NCBI RefSeq assembly: GCF_015278125.1
Contig: NZ_JADILO010000030.1
Coordinates: 1-64,000, forward strand
DNA from: Vibrio fluminensis
Lineage (GTDB): Bacteria; Pseudomonadota; Gammaproteobacteria; Enterobacterales; Vibrionaceae
Length of the DNA: 64,000 nucleotides
Direction of reading: 5' to 3'
Positions 43,051 to 51,590 of this stretch are shown here, piece after piece. Made by a program: the position numbers and the translations under genes. How positions within the stretch are numbered: position 1 is the stretch's first letter; the number at the start of each line of letters is the position of its first letter. Under the pieces are notes generated by a model. It was given only the letters and a program-made list of their open reading frames with translations. It did no database searches and was not told where the DNA came from.

Positions 43051-43902
43051 TTAATGACAAGTGCCATCTTCAATGAAATCAACGTAAATCAGACTGTTAG
43101 ATATGCCTAGCGGGCCTCTAATCTTATCTATATCTAAATCCTCATATGAGTAAATCAACGAGTAAACGCCATGGCTAGCAAGTTTCTGTGCGTTTCCCAT
43201 ACTTTGACTGTCTGACTCTAAATGGTCGCCTCGGTAGGTGACTGCTTTGATATTGTTACTGATAATGAAATCGATATCTTCACTTTTATCTATGTCGATA
43301 TTGAATGCGACATTATTGAAACCATACCTTATAGCTTGGTTATATCCATAAATATCAAAAGCTTCCACTATTACTCTGTCTTTGTAGCTGACATTTTCTG
43401 AGAGTAGTTGGATATCTCGAATTTTGTCGGTAACTAAAGCTAAGTAATTGTTATTATTAAAGATCTCATTGATGTCGCTGATGTCTATAGTCGTAAACTG
43501 CGATAGATATTTTTGCTTTTTGAACTGCTCGTGATCTGGTCGTTCATTGATTTCAGTATTGTTGATGAACGACTCCCAATCATGGGCTGCAACGATGATG
43601 TTATCGGAAGAGGTTCGTAAATCTAGCTCAATTAACTTATACCCTTTGGATATCGAATTTAAAACGGCTTCTTTCGAGTTTGTATACTTGGCGCCATTAA
43701 TCTCGCCACCAGCATGGGCAATAAAGGAACAGCTTTGTAATAGTTCACTGATGTTCGATTCAGTATTATCGCTCACAAGGTTGATGCCAATTTTATATGC
43801 TTCATTGACTATCTTTTCATGAATATAGTCTTTTTTGATTATCGAAGTGATGCATAATGCTATGGCTGCAATTCCAACGATATGTTTTGATGTTATCTTC
43901 AT
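43051..43902 (-). CDS. GDPD/PI-PLC-like phosphodiesterase, membrane-anchored
   Basis: A 283-residue protein with one N-terminal hydrophobic segment (about residues 7-24), so anchored or secreted. The rest resembles a glycerophosphodiester phosphodiesterase barrel: HAGG at the first catalytic His (family HRG/HAG), then IELDLR with the acidic metal pair, then AAHDW with the second His. Substrate unknown. The gene is visibly more AT-rich than its neighbours, with many Asn, Ile and Lys codons ending in A/T, which suggests recent acquisition. It is flanked by core genes. Confidence 0.7.
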   Translation of the reverse strand: MKITSKHIVGIAAIALCITSIIKKDYIHEKIVNEAYKIGINLVSDNTESNISELLQSCSFIAHAGGEINGAKYTNSKEAVLNSISKGYKLIELDLRTSSDNIIVAAHDWESFINNTEINERPDHEQFKKQKYLSQFTTIDISDINEIFNNNNYLALVTDKIRDIQLLSENVSYKDRVIVEAFDIYGYNQAIRYGFNNVAFNIDIDKSEDIDFIISNNIKAVTYRGDHLESDSQSMGNAQKLASHGVYSLIYSYEDLDIDKIRGPLGISNSLIYVDFIEDGTCH

Positions 43903-44156
43903 TTAGATGGCTAAGTCCTGAAATGAGAGAGGCATTGAAGCCAAAATATTTCCCTAAAATGATTAGGCTTTGGAGTTTATACCCAGTTTACTTAAGCAAA
44001 TATAGGTAAGTGCTGCCGGGGTGATTTTTTGTAGCTTATTTCTCAAACTTGATCGTACTTGTTTGGTTTTATTTGAACTAGACGTTCATCACTCAATGCA
44101 TGATTTGATGTTATCATTAACAACAAATTAATAAAAAATAGAGCGGAATTGTCATA

Positions 44157-44582
44157 ATGCCTTCCCATTTACCTCCTTCGTTTAGTCGCCCATTTCTGAA
44201 GATTTTCCATATTCTCGAAGCTGTACTACTCGTTGCCATTACCATGGCGACTGTGTGGGCAATGGTGGAAGAGTTTGTGCATATTTATGTGCAGCGACGT
44301 GTATTGCTTGAAGATATTCTGCTGATGTTCATCTATCTGGAAGTGCTCGCTATGGTCGGGCAGTTTGTGATGAACGGTAAGATCCCGGTGCGCTACCCAA
44401 TTTATATTGCGATGATGGCGATAGCTCGCTATATCACACTGGGTATGAAAGAGCTCGATTCGGTGATGATAGTCTGGTTATCACTGGCGGCATTTGTACT
44501 AGCGGCCGCGACTTTACTGATTCGCGTTGGTCACCATTACTGGCCATATATCGATGGAAAAACAGCAGAGAAAGACGAATAG
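44157..44582 (+). CDS. psiE: Phosphate-starvation-inducible protein PsiE
   Basis: A 141-residue inner membrane protein with four hydrophobic helices and the family regions FLKIFHILEAVLLV, EDILLMFIYLEVLAM and GKIPVRYPIYIA. PsiE is induced by phosphate starvation in E. coli and has no known biochemical function. I could not find a clear pho box upstream. Confidence 0.92.
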   Translation: MPSHLPPSFSRPFLKIFHILEAVLLVAITMATVWAMVEEFVHIYVQRRVLLEDILLMFIYLEVLAMVGQFVMNGKIPVRYPIYIAMMAIARYITLGMKELDSVMIVWLSLAAFVLAAATLLIRVGHHYWPYIDGKTAEKDE

Positions 44583-44600
44583 TTTTTGTGACAGATGTTT

Positions 44601-44625
44601 AAAAGCCCCGCGATGCGGGGCTTTT
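44601..44625. terminator. Bidirectional terminator between psiE and uxuA
   Basis: AAAAGCCCCGC (44601-44611), loop GAT, GCGGGGCTTTT (44615-44625). It is a perfect stem with A and T ends and serves both converging genes. Confidence 0.93.
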
Positions 44626-44641
44626 GCATTATTAGATAGGT

Positions 44642-45829
44642 TTACTTAGTAAAGAATGCGCGTTTTAGCGCAAGCTCTAGGCCGCGAACTTCAGCTAGAC
44701 CTTTCAAGCGACCAATCGCAGAGTAACCTGGGTTGGTTTTCTTCTTCAGGTCATCCAACATTTGGTGACCGTGGTCAGGACGCATTGGGATCTTACGTAG
44801 ATCGCCTGTTTCTTCACGGCGTTGTTCTTCTTCAAGAATCGCCATTACTACGCCGTACATATCCACATCACCTTCTAGGTGTGCAGCTTCGTGGAAAGTC
44901 ATTGGGTTATGCTCTTCACGCTTAGTTGAACGTAGGTGAGTAAAGTAAACGCGATCGCCGTGCTTTTTGATCATGTTCACTAGGTCATTGTCGCCGCGTA
45001 CGCCGTAAGAACCCGTACACATAGTGATACCGTTATTTTGGCTAGGCACTTGCTCGGTTAACCAATCGATATCTTCGATAGTTGAAACGATACGTGGCAA
45101 GCCTAGGATAGGGCGCGGTGGATCGTCTGGGTGAACGGCCATCTTAATGTTTTCTTCGTCACACACAGGCATTAGTTCTGCTAGGAAGTGACGCATGTGT
45201 TCACGTAGCTTGTCTTTGTTGATACCTGCGTAACGATCTAGTTGCGCTTGGAATGCTTCTAGTGTGTAGCCTTCTTCTGCGCCTGGTAGGCCAGCAATAA
45301 TGTTGCTTGTTAGCTGCTTAACTTGCTCTTCAGACATGTTGTTGAAGTATTCAAGTGCTTGAGCTTGTTCTGCTTCAGTGTAGTCAGCGTTTGCACCAGG
45401 ACGTTTTAAAATGTGAAGTTCAAAAGCGGCAAACGCAATCTGGTCAAAACGTAGCGCTTTCGAGCCATCTGCCATTTCGTATTCAAGATCAGTACGAGTC
45501 CAATCTAGAACAGGCATAAAGTTGTAGCAAACAGTGTCGATACCACATTGCGCTAGGTTACGCAGAGTTTGCTTGTAGTTTTCAATCCATTGTTGGTAGT
45601 TGCCAGTTTGAGTTTTGATCTCTTCGTGTACAGGCACGCTTTCAACTACTGACCAAGTTAGACCTTTTGCTTCGATGATTGCTTTACGAGCTAAGATTTC
45701 TTCTTTAGTCCACACTTCACCATTTGGGATGTGGTGCAGTGCGTTAACGATACCAGTTGCGCCAGCTTGGCGAATATCGTCTAGTGATACTAGGTCATTA
45801 GGACCGTACCAACGCCACGTTTGTTCCAT
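44642..45829 (-). CDS. uxuA: Mannonate dehydratase
   Basis: A 395-residue TIM-barrel enzyme converting D-mannonate to 2-keto-3-deoxygluconate. Conserved metal/substrate regions: CYNFMPVLDWTRTDL, MAVHPDDPPRPI, MCTGSYG and FTHLRSTKRE. It is the step after UxuB in glucuronate breakdown. The gene lies downstream of the regulator gene on the minus strand. Confidence 0.96.
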   Translation of the reverse strand: MEQTWRWYGPNDLVSLDDIRQAGATGIVNALHHIPNGEVWTKEEILARKAIIEAKGLTWSVVESVPVHEEIKTQTGNYQQWIENYKQTLRNLAQCGIDTVCYNFMPVLDWTRTDLEYEMADGSKALRFDQIAFAAFELHILKRPGANADYTEAEQAQALEYFNNMSEEQVKQLTSNIIAGLPGAEEGYTLEAFQAQLDRYAGINKDKLREHMRHFLAELMPVCDEENIKMAVHPDDPPRPILGLPRIVSTIEDIDWLTEQVPSQNNGITMCTGSYGVRGDNDLVNMIKKHGDRVYFTHLRSTKREEHNPMTFHEAAHLEGDVDMYGVVMAILEEEQRREETGDLRKIPMRPDHGHQMLDDLKKKTNPGYSAIGRLKGLAEVRGLELALKRAFFTK

Positions 45830-45946
45830 GACAAATTACCTTTCAATGGGCAGACTTGACCTGCTCAGCTCAGTGAGTGGCTAAGTTGCGAATTATAAAT
45901 ATAACGACTTATGTAGGTTGCTAGCAAAGCTTCCTGTAGGGGCGAA

Positions 45947-46735
45947 TTATTTTCCGCCGCCTAGTAAGACGACTGGGTTGGAGCTAAATAAGTAGCCATC
46001 AAAGTCCGGGTCGTCTATATCGGATAGTTCGAGAAGTCGTTGCTTTACGTTTTCAAGGTGCTGCCACATGGCGTTTTTCGCGGCAATTGGATCTTTACGC
46101 TGCATTGCAGCTAAGATTTTTGCATGATCTTCCATCCATTCTTGGCGGTAGTCATGGCCGCTAATGCGCGAGTGAAGCTTTTGCCACATAGGGCTTTGCT
46201 CACGACGTTCCCATGATTGTTTGAGCATGTCGACTAACACAGAGTTATGTGTTGCTTCAGCAATGCTCATATGGAATCGTTCGTCTCCCACACATTGTTC
46301 GCTTTGTGCTGCTAACTCTTGACGCTCTAATTTGAGCGCCGAGCGCATTTTGGCGATGTCCCCAGGCGTGACTTGGATTGCAGCAAACTCTGCAATGTTA
46401 CTTTCTAGTAACTGTCTCGCCTGTAACATTTCGAAAGGTCCCGCATCATCACTGATGATGCGTTCGCGATGAGGTGATTGGTCAGGAATATTCGTGACAT
46501 ACACACCAGAGCCTTTTTTTACTTCAACAAGGTTTTCCAACTCAAGCATGATGATTGCTTCACGTACAACCGTACGGCTGACATCAAGTCGTTCAGCAAT
46601 ATCGCGCTCAGGCGGTAGACGGTCACCAACTTTGTAGTGTCCTTCTATTAACTCTTTTCGTAAAACCAAACCCAACTCTTGGTAAGGACGCTTGGGTTCA
46701 AAAGGCATCATGATGATGTTATCGCTTATTTCCAT
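45947..46735 (-). CDS. uxuR: GntR-family (FadR subfamily) regulator, UxuR/ExuR type
   Basis: A 262-residue repressor-type regulator. The winged helix-turn-helix (about residues 20-85) includes RLPPERDIAERLDVSRTVVR and GSGVYV, followed by an all-helical FCD effector domain (ARQLLESNIAE...). Position in the uronate cluster and a copy of ATTGGTCAACCTAT 33 bp upstream point to UxuR-like autoregulation, with a uronate as likely inducer. The first residues before RPYQELG are poorly conserved, and ATG 46711 (MMPFEP) is an alternative start. Confidence 0.85.
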   Translation of the reverse strand: MEISDNIIMMPFEPKRPYQELGLVLRKELIEGHYKVGDRLPPERDIAERLDVSRTVVREAIIMLELENLVEVKKGSGVYVTNIPDQSPHRERIISDDAGPFEMLQARQLLESNIAEFAAIQVTPGDIAKMRSALKLERQELAAQSEQCVGDERFHMSIAEATHNSVLVDMLKQSWERREQSPMWQKLHSRISGHDYRQEWMEDHAKILAAMQRKDPIAAKNAMWQHLENVKQRLLELSDIDDPDFDGYLFSSNPVVLLGGGK

Positions 46736-46767
46736 TACTACTCACGCCATCATAACCAATCAGAATA

Positions 46768-46781
46768 ATTGGTCAACCTAT
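46768..46781. promoter_or_regulatory. UxuR-type operator upstream of uxuR
   Basis: ATTGGTCAACCTAT differs at one base from the window's shared pattern ATTGGTYRACCAAT. It lies 33 bp before the regulator's start. It resembles the E. coli UxuR/ExuR operator core TGGTNNACCA. Confidence 0.6.
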
Positions 46782-46835
46782 CTCAATAGTTATGTGGCAA
46801 TACCTTTACTTCTCTAACAAAAATACTTTAGTTAA

Positions 46836-47819
46836 TTACTTAACTGCTTGAATACGTTCGATCAGTGTTGACAACTCAGGGTTGTTTTTCTTCACGTCGT
46901 CGTACATTGGTTGTACCGCTTGAGCAAATGATGCTTTGTCTACATTGACAAACGTTACGCCCATATCTTCTGCTTTCTTACGTTCTTCAGCTTCTGATTC
47001 AGCCCACAATTTCTTCATCAATTGCATTGAGTTCAGTGCTGCCGTCTTCACTGCTTGTTGGTGCTCTGCTGATAGACCATCAAAGGCATCTGTCGACATT
47101 ACTAGTACGTCAGGAACCATAGTGTGCTCATCAAGCGAGAAGTACTTTGATACTTCGCTATGGCGGCTCATGCCGTATGAAGGAATGTTGTTTTCCGCTG
47201 CATCTACAACGCCTTGTTGTAGTGCCGTGTATAGCTCACCGTAAGCTAGAGGCGTTGGGCTACCACCTAGAGCTTCAACCATCGCGATCGCTGATGGGCT
47301 TGGCTGCACGCGAACTTTCATGCCTTTTAGATCTTCTGGAGAGTTGATTGGCTTGTTGGTGTAGAAGCTACGTGCGCCTGCATCGTAGTAAGTCAGACCA
47401 ATGAAGCCGCTTTCACGAGATGACGCTAGAATTTCCTCACCGATTTGACCTTCTTGAGTTGCGTAAAAGTGTGCTTGGTCACGGAATAGGTAAGGCATGT
47501 TGAATGCAGAGTAAGCAGGTGCAAACGCTTCTAGTTCTGCTGCGTTGGTTTTAACCATGTGCAGCGCACCATTTTGCATTAGTTCCATCGATTCACGCTG
47601 AGAACCCAGCTGTGCATCAGGGTAAATACGAATACGTACTTCGCCATCAGTGGTTTTACGCACTTCTTTCGCCATTGCATCCATTGCTTTATGCACGGCG
47701 TGGTCACGAGTGTGGTTGTGGCTCAGTTTTAGAGTAGTAGCAGCAAACGCTTGTGCACTTACACCGAATGTTAGCGCCGCACCAATCACAGCTGTTAGGA
47801 CACTTTTACGTGTTTTCAT
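46836..47819 (-). CDS. TRAP transporter substrate-binding protein, DctP family
   Basis: A 327-residue periplasmic binding protein. The signal peptide is cleaved near AQAFA. It has the DctP fold with KLSHNHT at the start, the Arg-containing GMKVRVQPSP region that binds a substrate carboxylate, and the VVDAAENNIPSY signature. Among uronate genes it is expected to bind glucuronate or a related hexuronate. It is transcribed divergently from the Q and M membrane subunits. Confidence 0.9.
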   Translation of the reverse strand: MKTRKSVLTAVIGAALTFGVSAQAFAATTLKLSHNHTRDHAVHKAMDAMAKEVRKTTDGEVRIRIYPDAQLGSQRESMELMQNGALHMVKTNAAELEAFAPAYSAFNMPYLFRDQAHFYATQEGQIGEEILASSRESGFIGLTYYDAGARSFYTNKPINSPEDLKGMKVRVQPSPSAIAMVEALGGSPTPLAYGELYTALQQGVVDAAENNIPSYGMSRHSEVSKYFSLDEHTMVPDVLVMSTDAFDGLSAEHQQAVKTAALNSMQLMKKLWAESEAEERKKAEDMGVTFVNVDKASFAQAVQPMYDDVKKNNPELSTLIERIQAVK

Positions 47820-48135
47820 TATTGTTTCTCCGTGAGATGGAATCCGTAAATTTTTTGTAGGGGGTTACAGGTTTCGGAGCCAATCTTGCGACCAATTCTG
47901 ACAACCGTCAAAACAAAAAACACAATTGGTTGAGCAATATCACAGATAAAACGCTTAAATTGGTCAACCAATCCAAATGTGAAGATGGTCACAGTCATCA
48001 AAGTGATACTGCCTATAATGCCCGCAGAAAAAGAAATGTTATTGGTCGGGTAATATGAGCTTGAGTTTATATTGGTTAACCAGTGGCGAGACGCGGTTCG
48101 TTATATGAGATAGCGACGTTGTTAAGGAAACAATA
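47820..48135. promoter_or_regulatory. Divergent TRAP promoter region with three operators
   Basis: This 316-bp gap separates the binding protein gene from the QM genes. It contains three copies of the uronate operator pattern: ATTGGTTGAGCAAT (47935-47948), ATTGGTCAACCAAT (47969-47982) and ATTGGTTAACCAGT (48071-48084), plus a weaker ATTGGTCGGGTAAT (48041-48054). A TATAAT stands at 48014-48019 without a good -35. No ORF is credible. Confidence 0.65.
47969..47982. promoter_or_regulatory. Best-match uronate operator
   Basis: ATTGGTCAACCAAT is the full shared pattern, palindromic except for the two central bases. It is the middle of three copies in the divergent region and is likely bound by the GntR-family regulator encoded nearby. 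Confidence 0.65.
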
Positions 48136-48648
48136 ATGAAAAAATTGGTTGAGTACATCAATAAAGGCTTGGCGACATTTACCGTCTCGCTGTCTTCTTT
48201 CCTAGTGCTTTGTGTGGTTTGGCAAGTTCTATCACGCTACATCATTGGTAAACCAAGTACCGTTACTGACGAACTTGCACGTTACTTGTTTATGTGGGTG
48301 GCACTGATCGGTGCGGCTTACACTACTGGCCTAAAACGCCATCTTGCGATTGACCTTCTGACCATGAAGCTGAAAGGTAAACGCAAAATTATCAACGAAA
48401 TTATTATTCAGTTTGCGATTGCGGTTTTCGCTTCTGTTGTACTGGTTTATGGCGGCTCAAACCTAGCAATTAAAACTCTAGCAACAGGTCAGTTGACGCC
48501 TGCGCTAGGTTGGGAAATGGGTTACATCTATTTCTGTCTACCAATTAGTGGTGCGTTGATGATTTTCTATTCTGTGGTTTATGGCATTGAAAAGATTCAA
48601 CAATTGATTTCTGGCGACGTGGCAGTTAGCGACGTACAACAAAACTAA
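48136..48648 (+). CDS. TRAP transporter small membrane subunit, DctQ family
   Basis: A 170-residue inner membrane protein with four hydrophobic helices and the family-typical WQVLSRYIIGKPSTVTDELARYL and LKRHLAIDLL segments. It forms the membrane unit with the M subunit encoded 19 bp downstream. Confidence 0.92.
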   Translation: MKKLVEYINKGLATFTVSLSSFLVLCVVWQVLSRYIIGKPSTVTDELARYLFMWVALIGAAYTTGLKRHLAIDLLTMKLKGKRKIINEIIIQFAIAVFASVVLVYGGSNLAIKTLATGQLTPALGWEMGYIYFCLPISGALMIFYSVVYGIEKIQQLISGDVAVSDVQQN

Positions 48649-48667
48649 TTTTTAGAGGAATTCCACA

Positions 48668-49969
48668 ATGGAATGGCAATTAATTCTTACCCTATTTGGT
48701 ACTTTTGCAGTCTTATTGACGCTGGGTATTCCAGTTTCATTTGCAATCGGTCTTTCGTCGCTTGCAACCATCATGATGAGCCTACCGCTAGAGCCTGCAA
48801 TCGCTGTAGTAGCGCAGCGTATGGCCGCTGGTCTAGATAACTTTGCTCTACTGGCTATCCCGTTCTTTATTCTAGCGGGTAACATCATGAACCAAGGTGG
48901 TATCGCACTACGTCTGATCAACTTTGCTAAAGTGTTAGGCGGTCGTCTACCTGGTTCACTGGCGCACGTAAACGTACTAGCAAACATGATGTTTGGTTCT
49001 ATCTCTGGCTCTGCAGTAGCATCTGCAGCGGCAGTAGGTGGCACGATGGCACCACTACAAAAGAAAGATGGTTACGATGAAGCGTACAGCGCAGCGGTAA
49101 ACATCACTTCTTGTCCTACTGGTCTTTTGATCCCGCCAAGTAATACCCTAATCGTTTTCTCTCTTGTATCTGGCGGCACATCAATTGCAGCACTATTCCT
49201 AGCAGGTTACCTACCAGGTATCTTGATGGGTCTAAGCTTGATGGTAGTTGCAGGTATTATTGCTAAGCGTCGTGGTTACCCAGTGGCAAAGCGTCCAACA
49301 CTTGCAGCAGTATGGGATACATTCATCAAAGCAGCACCATCACTACTACTTATTGTAGTAATTATGGGCGGTATCATCGGCGGTATCTTTACGGCAACAG
49401 AAGCTTCAGCTATCGCGGTGGTATACACGCTAGTGTTAGCGGTTGGTGTTTACCGTGAAGTAAAAGTAGGCGATCTACCAAAAATCGTTCTTGAGTCAGC
49501 GGTAACCACTTCTATCGTGTTGCTACTTGTTGGCGCATCAATGGGTATGTCATGGGCGATGGCGAACGCTGACATCCCTTACATGATTGCTGATGCACTA
49601 CTAGCGGTTTCTGAGAACCCATTGATCATTCTACTGATCATCAACATCATTCTTCTGATTGTTGGTATCTTCATGGATATGACGCCAGCGGTACTTATCT
49701 TTACACCAATCTTCCTACCAATCGTGTTGGACCTAGGTGTTGACCCAGTTCACTTCGGCATCATGATGACGTTCAACCTAGCAATCGGTCTATGTACACC
49801 ACCAGTAGGTAGTGCGCTATTCGTAGGTTGTTCTGTTGCGAACATCAGTATCGATAAAGTAATTAAACCTTTGTTGCCTTTCTATGCAGCACTGTTCCTA
49901 GCACTACTAGCAGTAACGTTCATTCCACAAATCAGTCTACTGCTACCACAACTGTTCCTAGGTTACTAA
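48668..49969 (+). CDS. TRAP transporter large membrane subunit, DctM family
   Basis: A 433-residue polytopic permease with about 12 hydrophobic helices and TRAP-T signature regions (AIPFFILAGNIM, MFGSISGSAVA, TATEASA, TPPVGSALF). It uses a sodium gradient for uptake. Leucine codons are unusually often CTA, in contrast to older core genes in the window. A hairpin separates it from uxuB. Confidence 0.93.
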   Translation: MEWQLILTLFGTFAVLLTLGIPVSFAIGLSSLATIMMSLPLEPAIAVVAQRMAAGLDNFALLAIPFFILAGNIMNQGGIALRLINFAKVLGGRLPGSLAHVNVLANMMFGSISGSAVASAAAVGGTMAPLQKKDGYDEAYSAAVNITSCPTGLLIPPSNTLIVFSLVSGGTSIAALFLAGYLPGILMGLSLMVVAGIIAKRRGYPVAKRPTLAAVWDTFIKAAPSLLLIVVIMGGIIGGIFTATEASAIAVVYTLVLAVGVYREVKVGDLPKIVLESAVTTSIVLLLVGASMGMSWAMANADIPYMIADALLAVSENPLIILLIINIILLIVGIFMDMTPAVLIFTPIFLPIVLDLGVDPVHFGIMMTFNLAIGLCTPPVGSALFVGCSVANISIDKVIKPLLPFYAALFLALLAVTFIPQISLLLPQLFLGY

Positions 49970-50003
49970 TCTCCCAAATTTCGGATTTGCCTCCCAACAA
50001 AAT

Positions 50004-50027
50004 ACCTTACCGCTACGGCGGTAAGGT
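50004..50027 (+). terminator. Hairpin between the TRAP M gene and uxuB
   Basis: ACCTTACCGC (50004-50013), loop TACG, GCGGTAAGGT (50018-50027), ten perfect pairs, followed only by TTA. It lies 13 bp before the uxuB start and overlaps its ribosome-binding region. It may stabilise the upstream message or modulate uxuB translation rather than terminate. Confidence 0.55.
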
Positions 50028-50040
50028 TTAGGAAAAAACA

Positions 50041-51507
50041 ATGAAAACAATCGCAAATACCTCTCTGAATGCTCAAGTTGTTCGACCAAATTACGATCGC
50101 TCTGCTCTGAAAAGCCGTATTGTGCACCTAGGTTTTGGTGCGTTCCACCGCGCACACCAAGCGCTATTTACTAACGAAATGTTAGAAAAAACCGGCAGTG
50201 ATTGGGGCATCTGCGAAGTTAACTTGTTCGGTGGCGAAGAACTGATTGAACAACTTCGCGCGCAAGACCACCTTTACACAGTGGCAGAGAAGGGCGCAGA
50301 AGCAACAGAAGTAAAACTGATTGGTTCGGTAACAGAATCATTGCACCCAACGCTAGATGGCAAAGCGGCTGTACTAGCAAAAATGACCGAAGAACAAGTC
50401 GCGATTGTTTCTATGACAATCACGGAAAAAGGCTACTGTGCTGACCCTGCAACAGGCCGTTTAGACAAAAACAATGCACTGATTGTGAGCGATCTGGCTA
50501 ATCCGCAAGATCCGAGTTCAGCGATTGGCTACATTGTGGAAGCACTGCGTCAACGCCGTGACAAAGGCATTGCGCCGTTTACGGTAATGTCTTGCGACAA
50601 CGTGCAAGAAAACGGTCACGTTGCGCGCGCAGCGGTACTGGATTTCGCTAACTTGGTGGATGCAGAGCTAGCGGCATGGATTGAAGCAAATGTGACTTTC
50701 CCATGCACCATGGTTGACCGCATCGTACCGGCGGCAACAGAAGAAACACTGAACGAAATTGCAGAGCTTGTTGGCGTTGCAGACTCTTGTGGCATCGCTT
50801 GTGAGCCATTCCGTCAATGGGTTATCGAAGATAACTTCGTTGCAGGTCGCCCTGACTGGAACGTAGCTGGCGCTGAGTTTGTTGCTGACGTAGTACCATT
50901 TGAAGAAATGAAACTGCGCATGCTAAACGGCAGCCACTCTTTCCTAGCCTACCTAGGTTTCCTAGGTGGTTACGCGCATATCTCAGATACCATGACTAAC
51001 GAAGATTACCGTCAAGCGGCATTCGACATGATGATGAAAGCGCAAGCACCAACGCTAAATATGCCTGAAGGCACAGATCTAGAAGCGTACGCGAAGCTAC
51101 TGATTGAGCGCTTTACTAACCCAAGCCTGAAGCACCAAACATGGCAAATTGCGATGGATGGTAGCCAGAAGATCCCGCAACGTATGGGGGGGTCACTACG
51201 TCATCACCTAGCGCAAGGTACAGACTTTAAATGGCTTGCAATGGGTATTGCTGGCTGGATGCGTTATGTTTCTGCACAAACTGAGCAAGGCGAAGCGATT
51301 GATGTTCGCGACCCAATGGTTGAGCAGTTCCAAGCGATTTACGCAGAACACGGCTTGAACGTAAGCGTAGTTAAAGCGCTACTCTCAATTGAAGCCATCT
51401 TTGGTACTGATTTAATCCAAAATGAAACCTTCGTAACTGCAGTGACGGACGCGTACCAGCGCCTACTGAGCGATGGTGCTCGCGGCGCAGTAGCCTCTCT
51501 TATCTAA
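50041..51507 (+). CDS. uxuB: Fructuronate reductase
   Basis: A 488-residue NAD-dependent dehydrogenase of the mannitol dehydrogenase family that reduces D-fructuronate to D-mannonate. It has the Rossmann motif VHLGFGAFHRAHQ (about residues 28-40), TMVDRIVP, and the catalytic-region KLRMLNGSHS. It links UxaC to UxuA. Start ATG 50041. Confidence 0.94.
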   Translation: MKTIANTSLNAQVVRPNYDRSALKSRIVHLGFGAFHRAHQALFTNEMLEKTGSDWGICEVNLFGGEELIEQLRAQDHLYTVAEKGAEATEVKLIGSVTESLHPTLDGKAAVLAKMTEEQVAIVSMTITEKGYCADPATGRLDKNNALIVSDLANPQDPSSAIGYIVEALRQRRDKGIAPFTVMSCDNVQENGHVARAAVLDFANLVDAELAAWIEANVTFPCTMVDRIVPAATEETLNEIAELVGVADSCGIACEPFRQWVIEDNFVAGRPDWNVAGAEFVADVVPFEEMKLRMLNGSHSFLAYLGFLGGYAHISDTMTNEDYRQAAFDMMMKAQAPTLNMPEGTDLEAYAKLLIERFTNPSLKHQTWQIAMDGSQKIPQRMGGSLRHHLAQGTDFKWLAMGIAGWMRYVSAQTEQGEAIDVRDPMVEQFQAIYAEHGLNVSVVKALLSIEAIFGTDLIQNETFVTAVTDAYQRLLSDGARGAVASLI

Positions 51508-51513
51508 TTTAAT

Positions 51514-51545
51514 ATGCCCTCCTAAGTGAGGGCATTTCTATTTCT
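51514..51545 (+). terminator. Terminator-like hairpin between uxuB and uxaC
   Basis: ATGCCCTC (51514-51521), loop CTAAGT, GAGGGCAT (51528-51535), then TTCTATTTC. A moderate T tract suggests partial termination within the operon. Confidence 0.6.
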
Positions 51546-51590
51546 ACCCGATCTTCGGTGTGGGCAATGCCGGCGCCAATGGAGTTACCA

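Noticed and set aside
44080..44156. Pho box before psiE
   Set aside because: A single GTCATA near the start codon has no partner repeat at 11-bp spacing.
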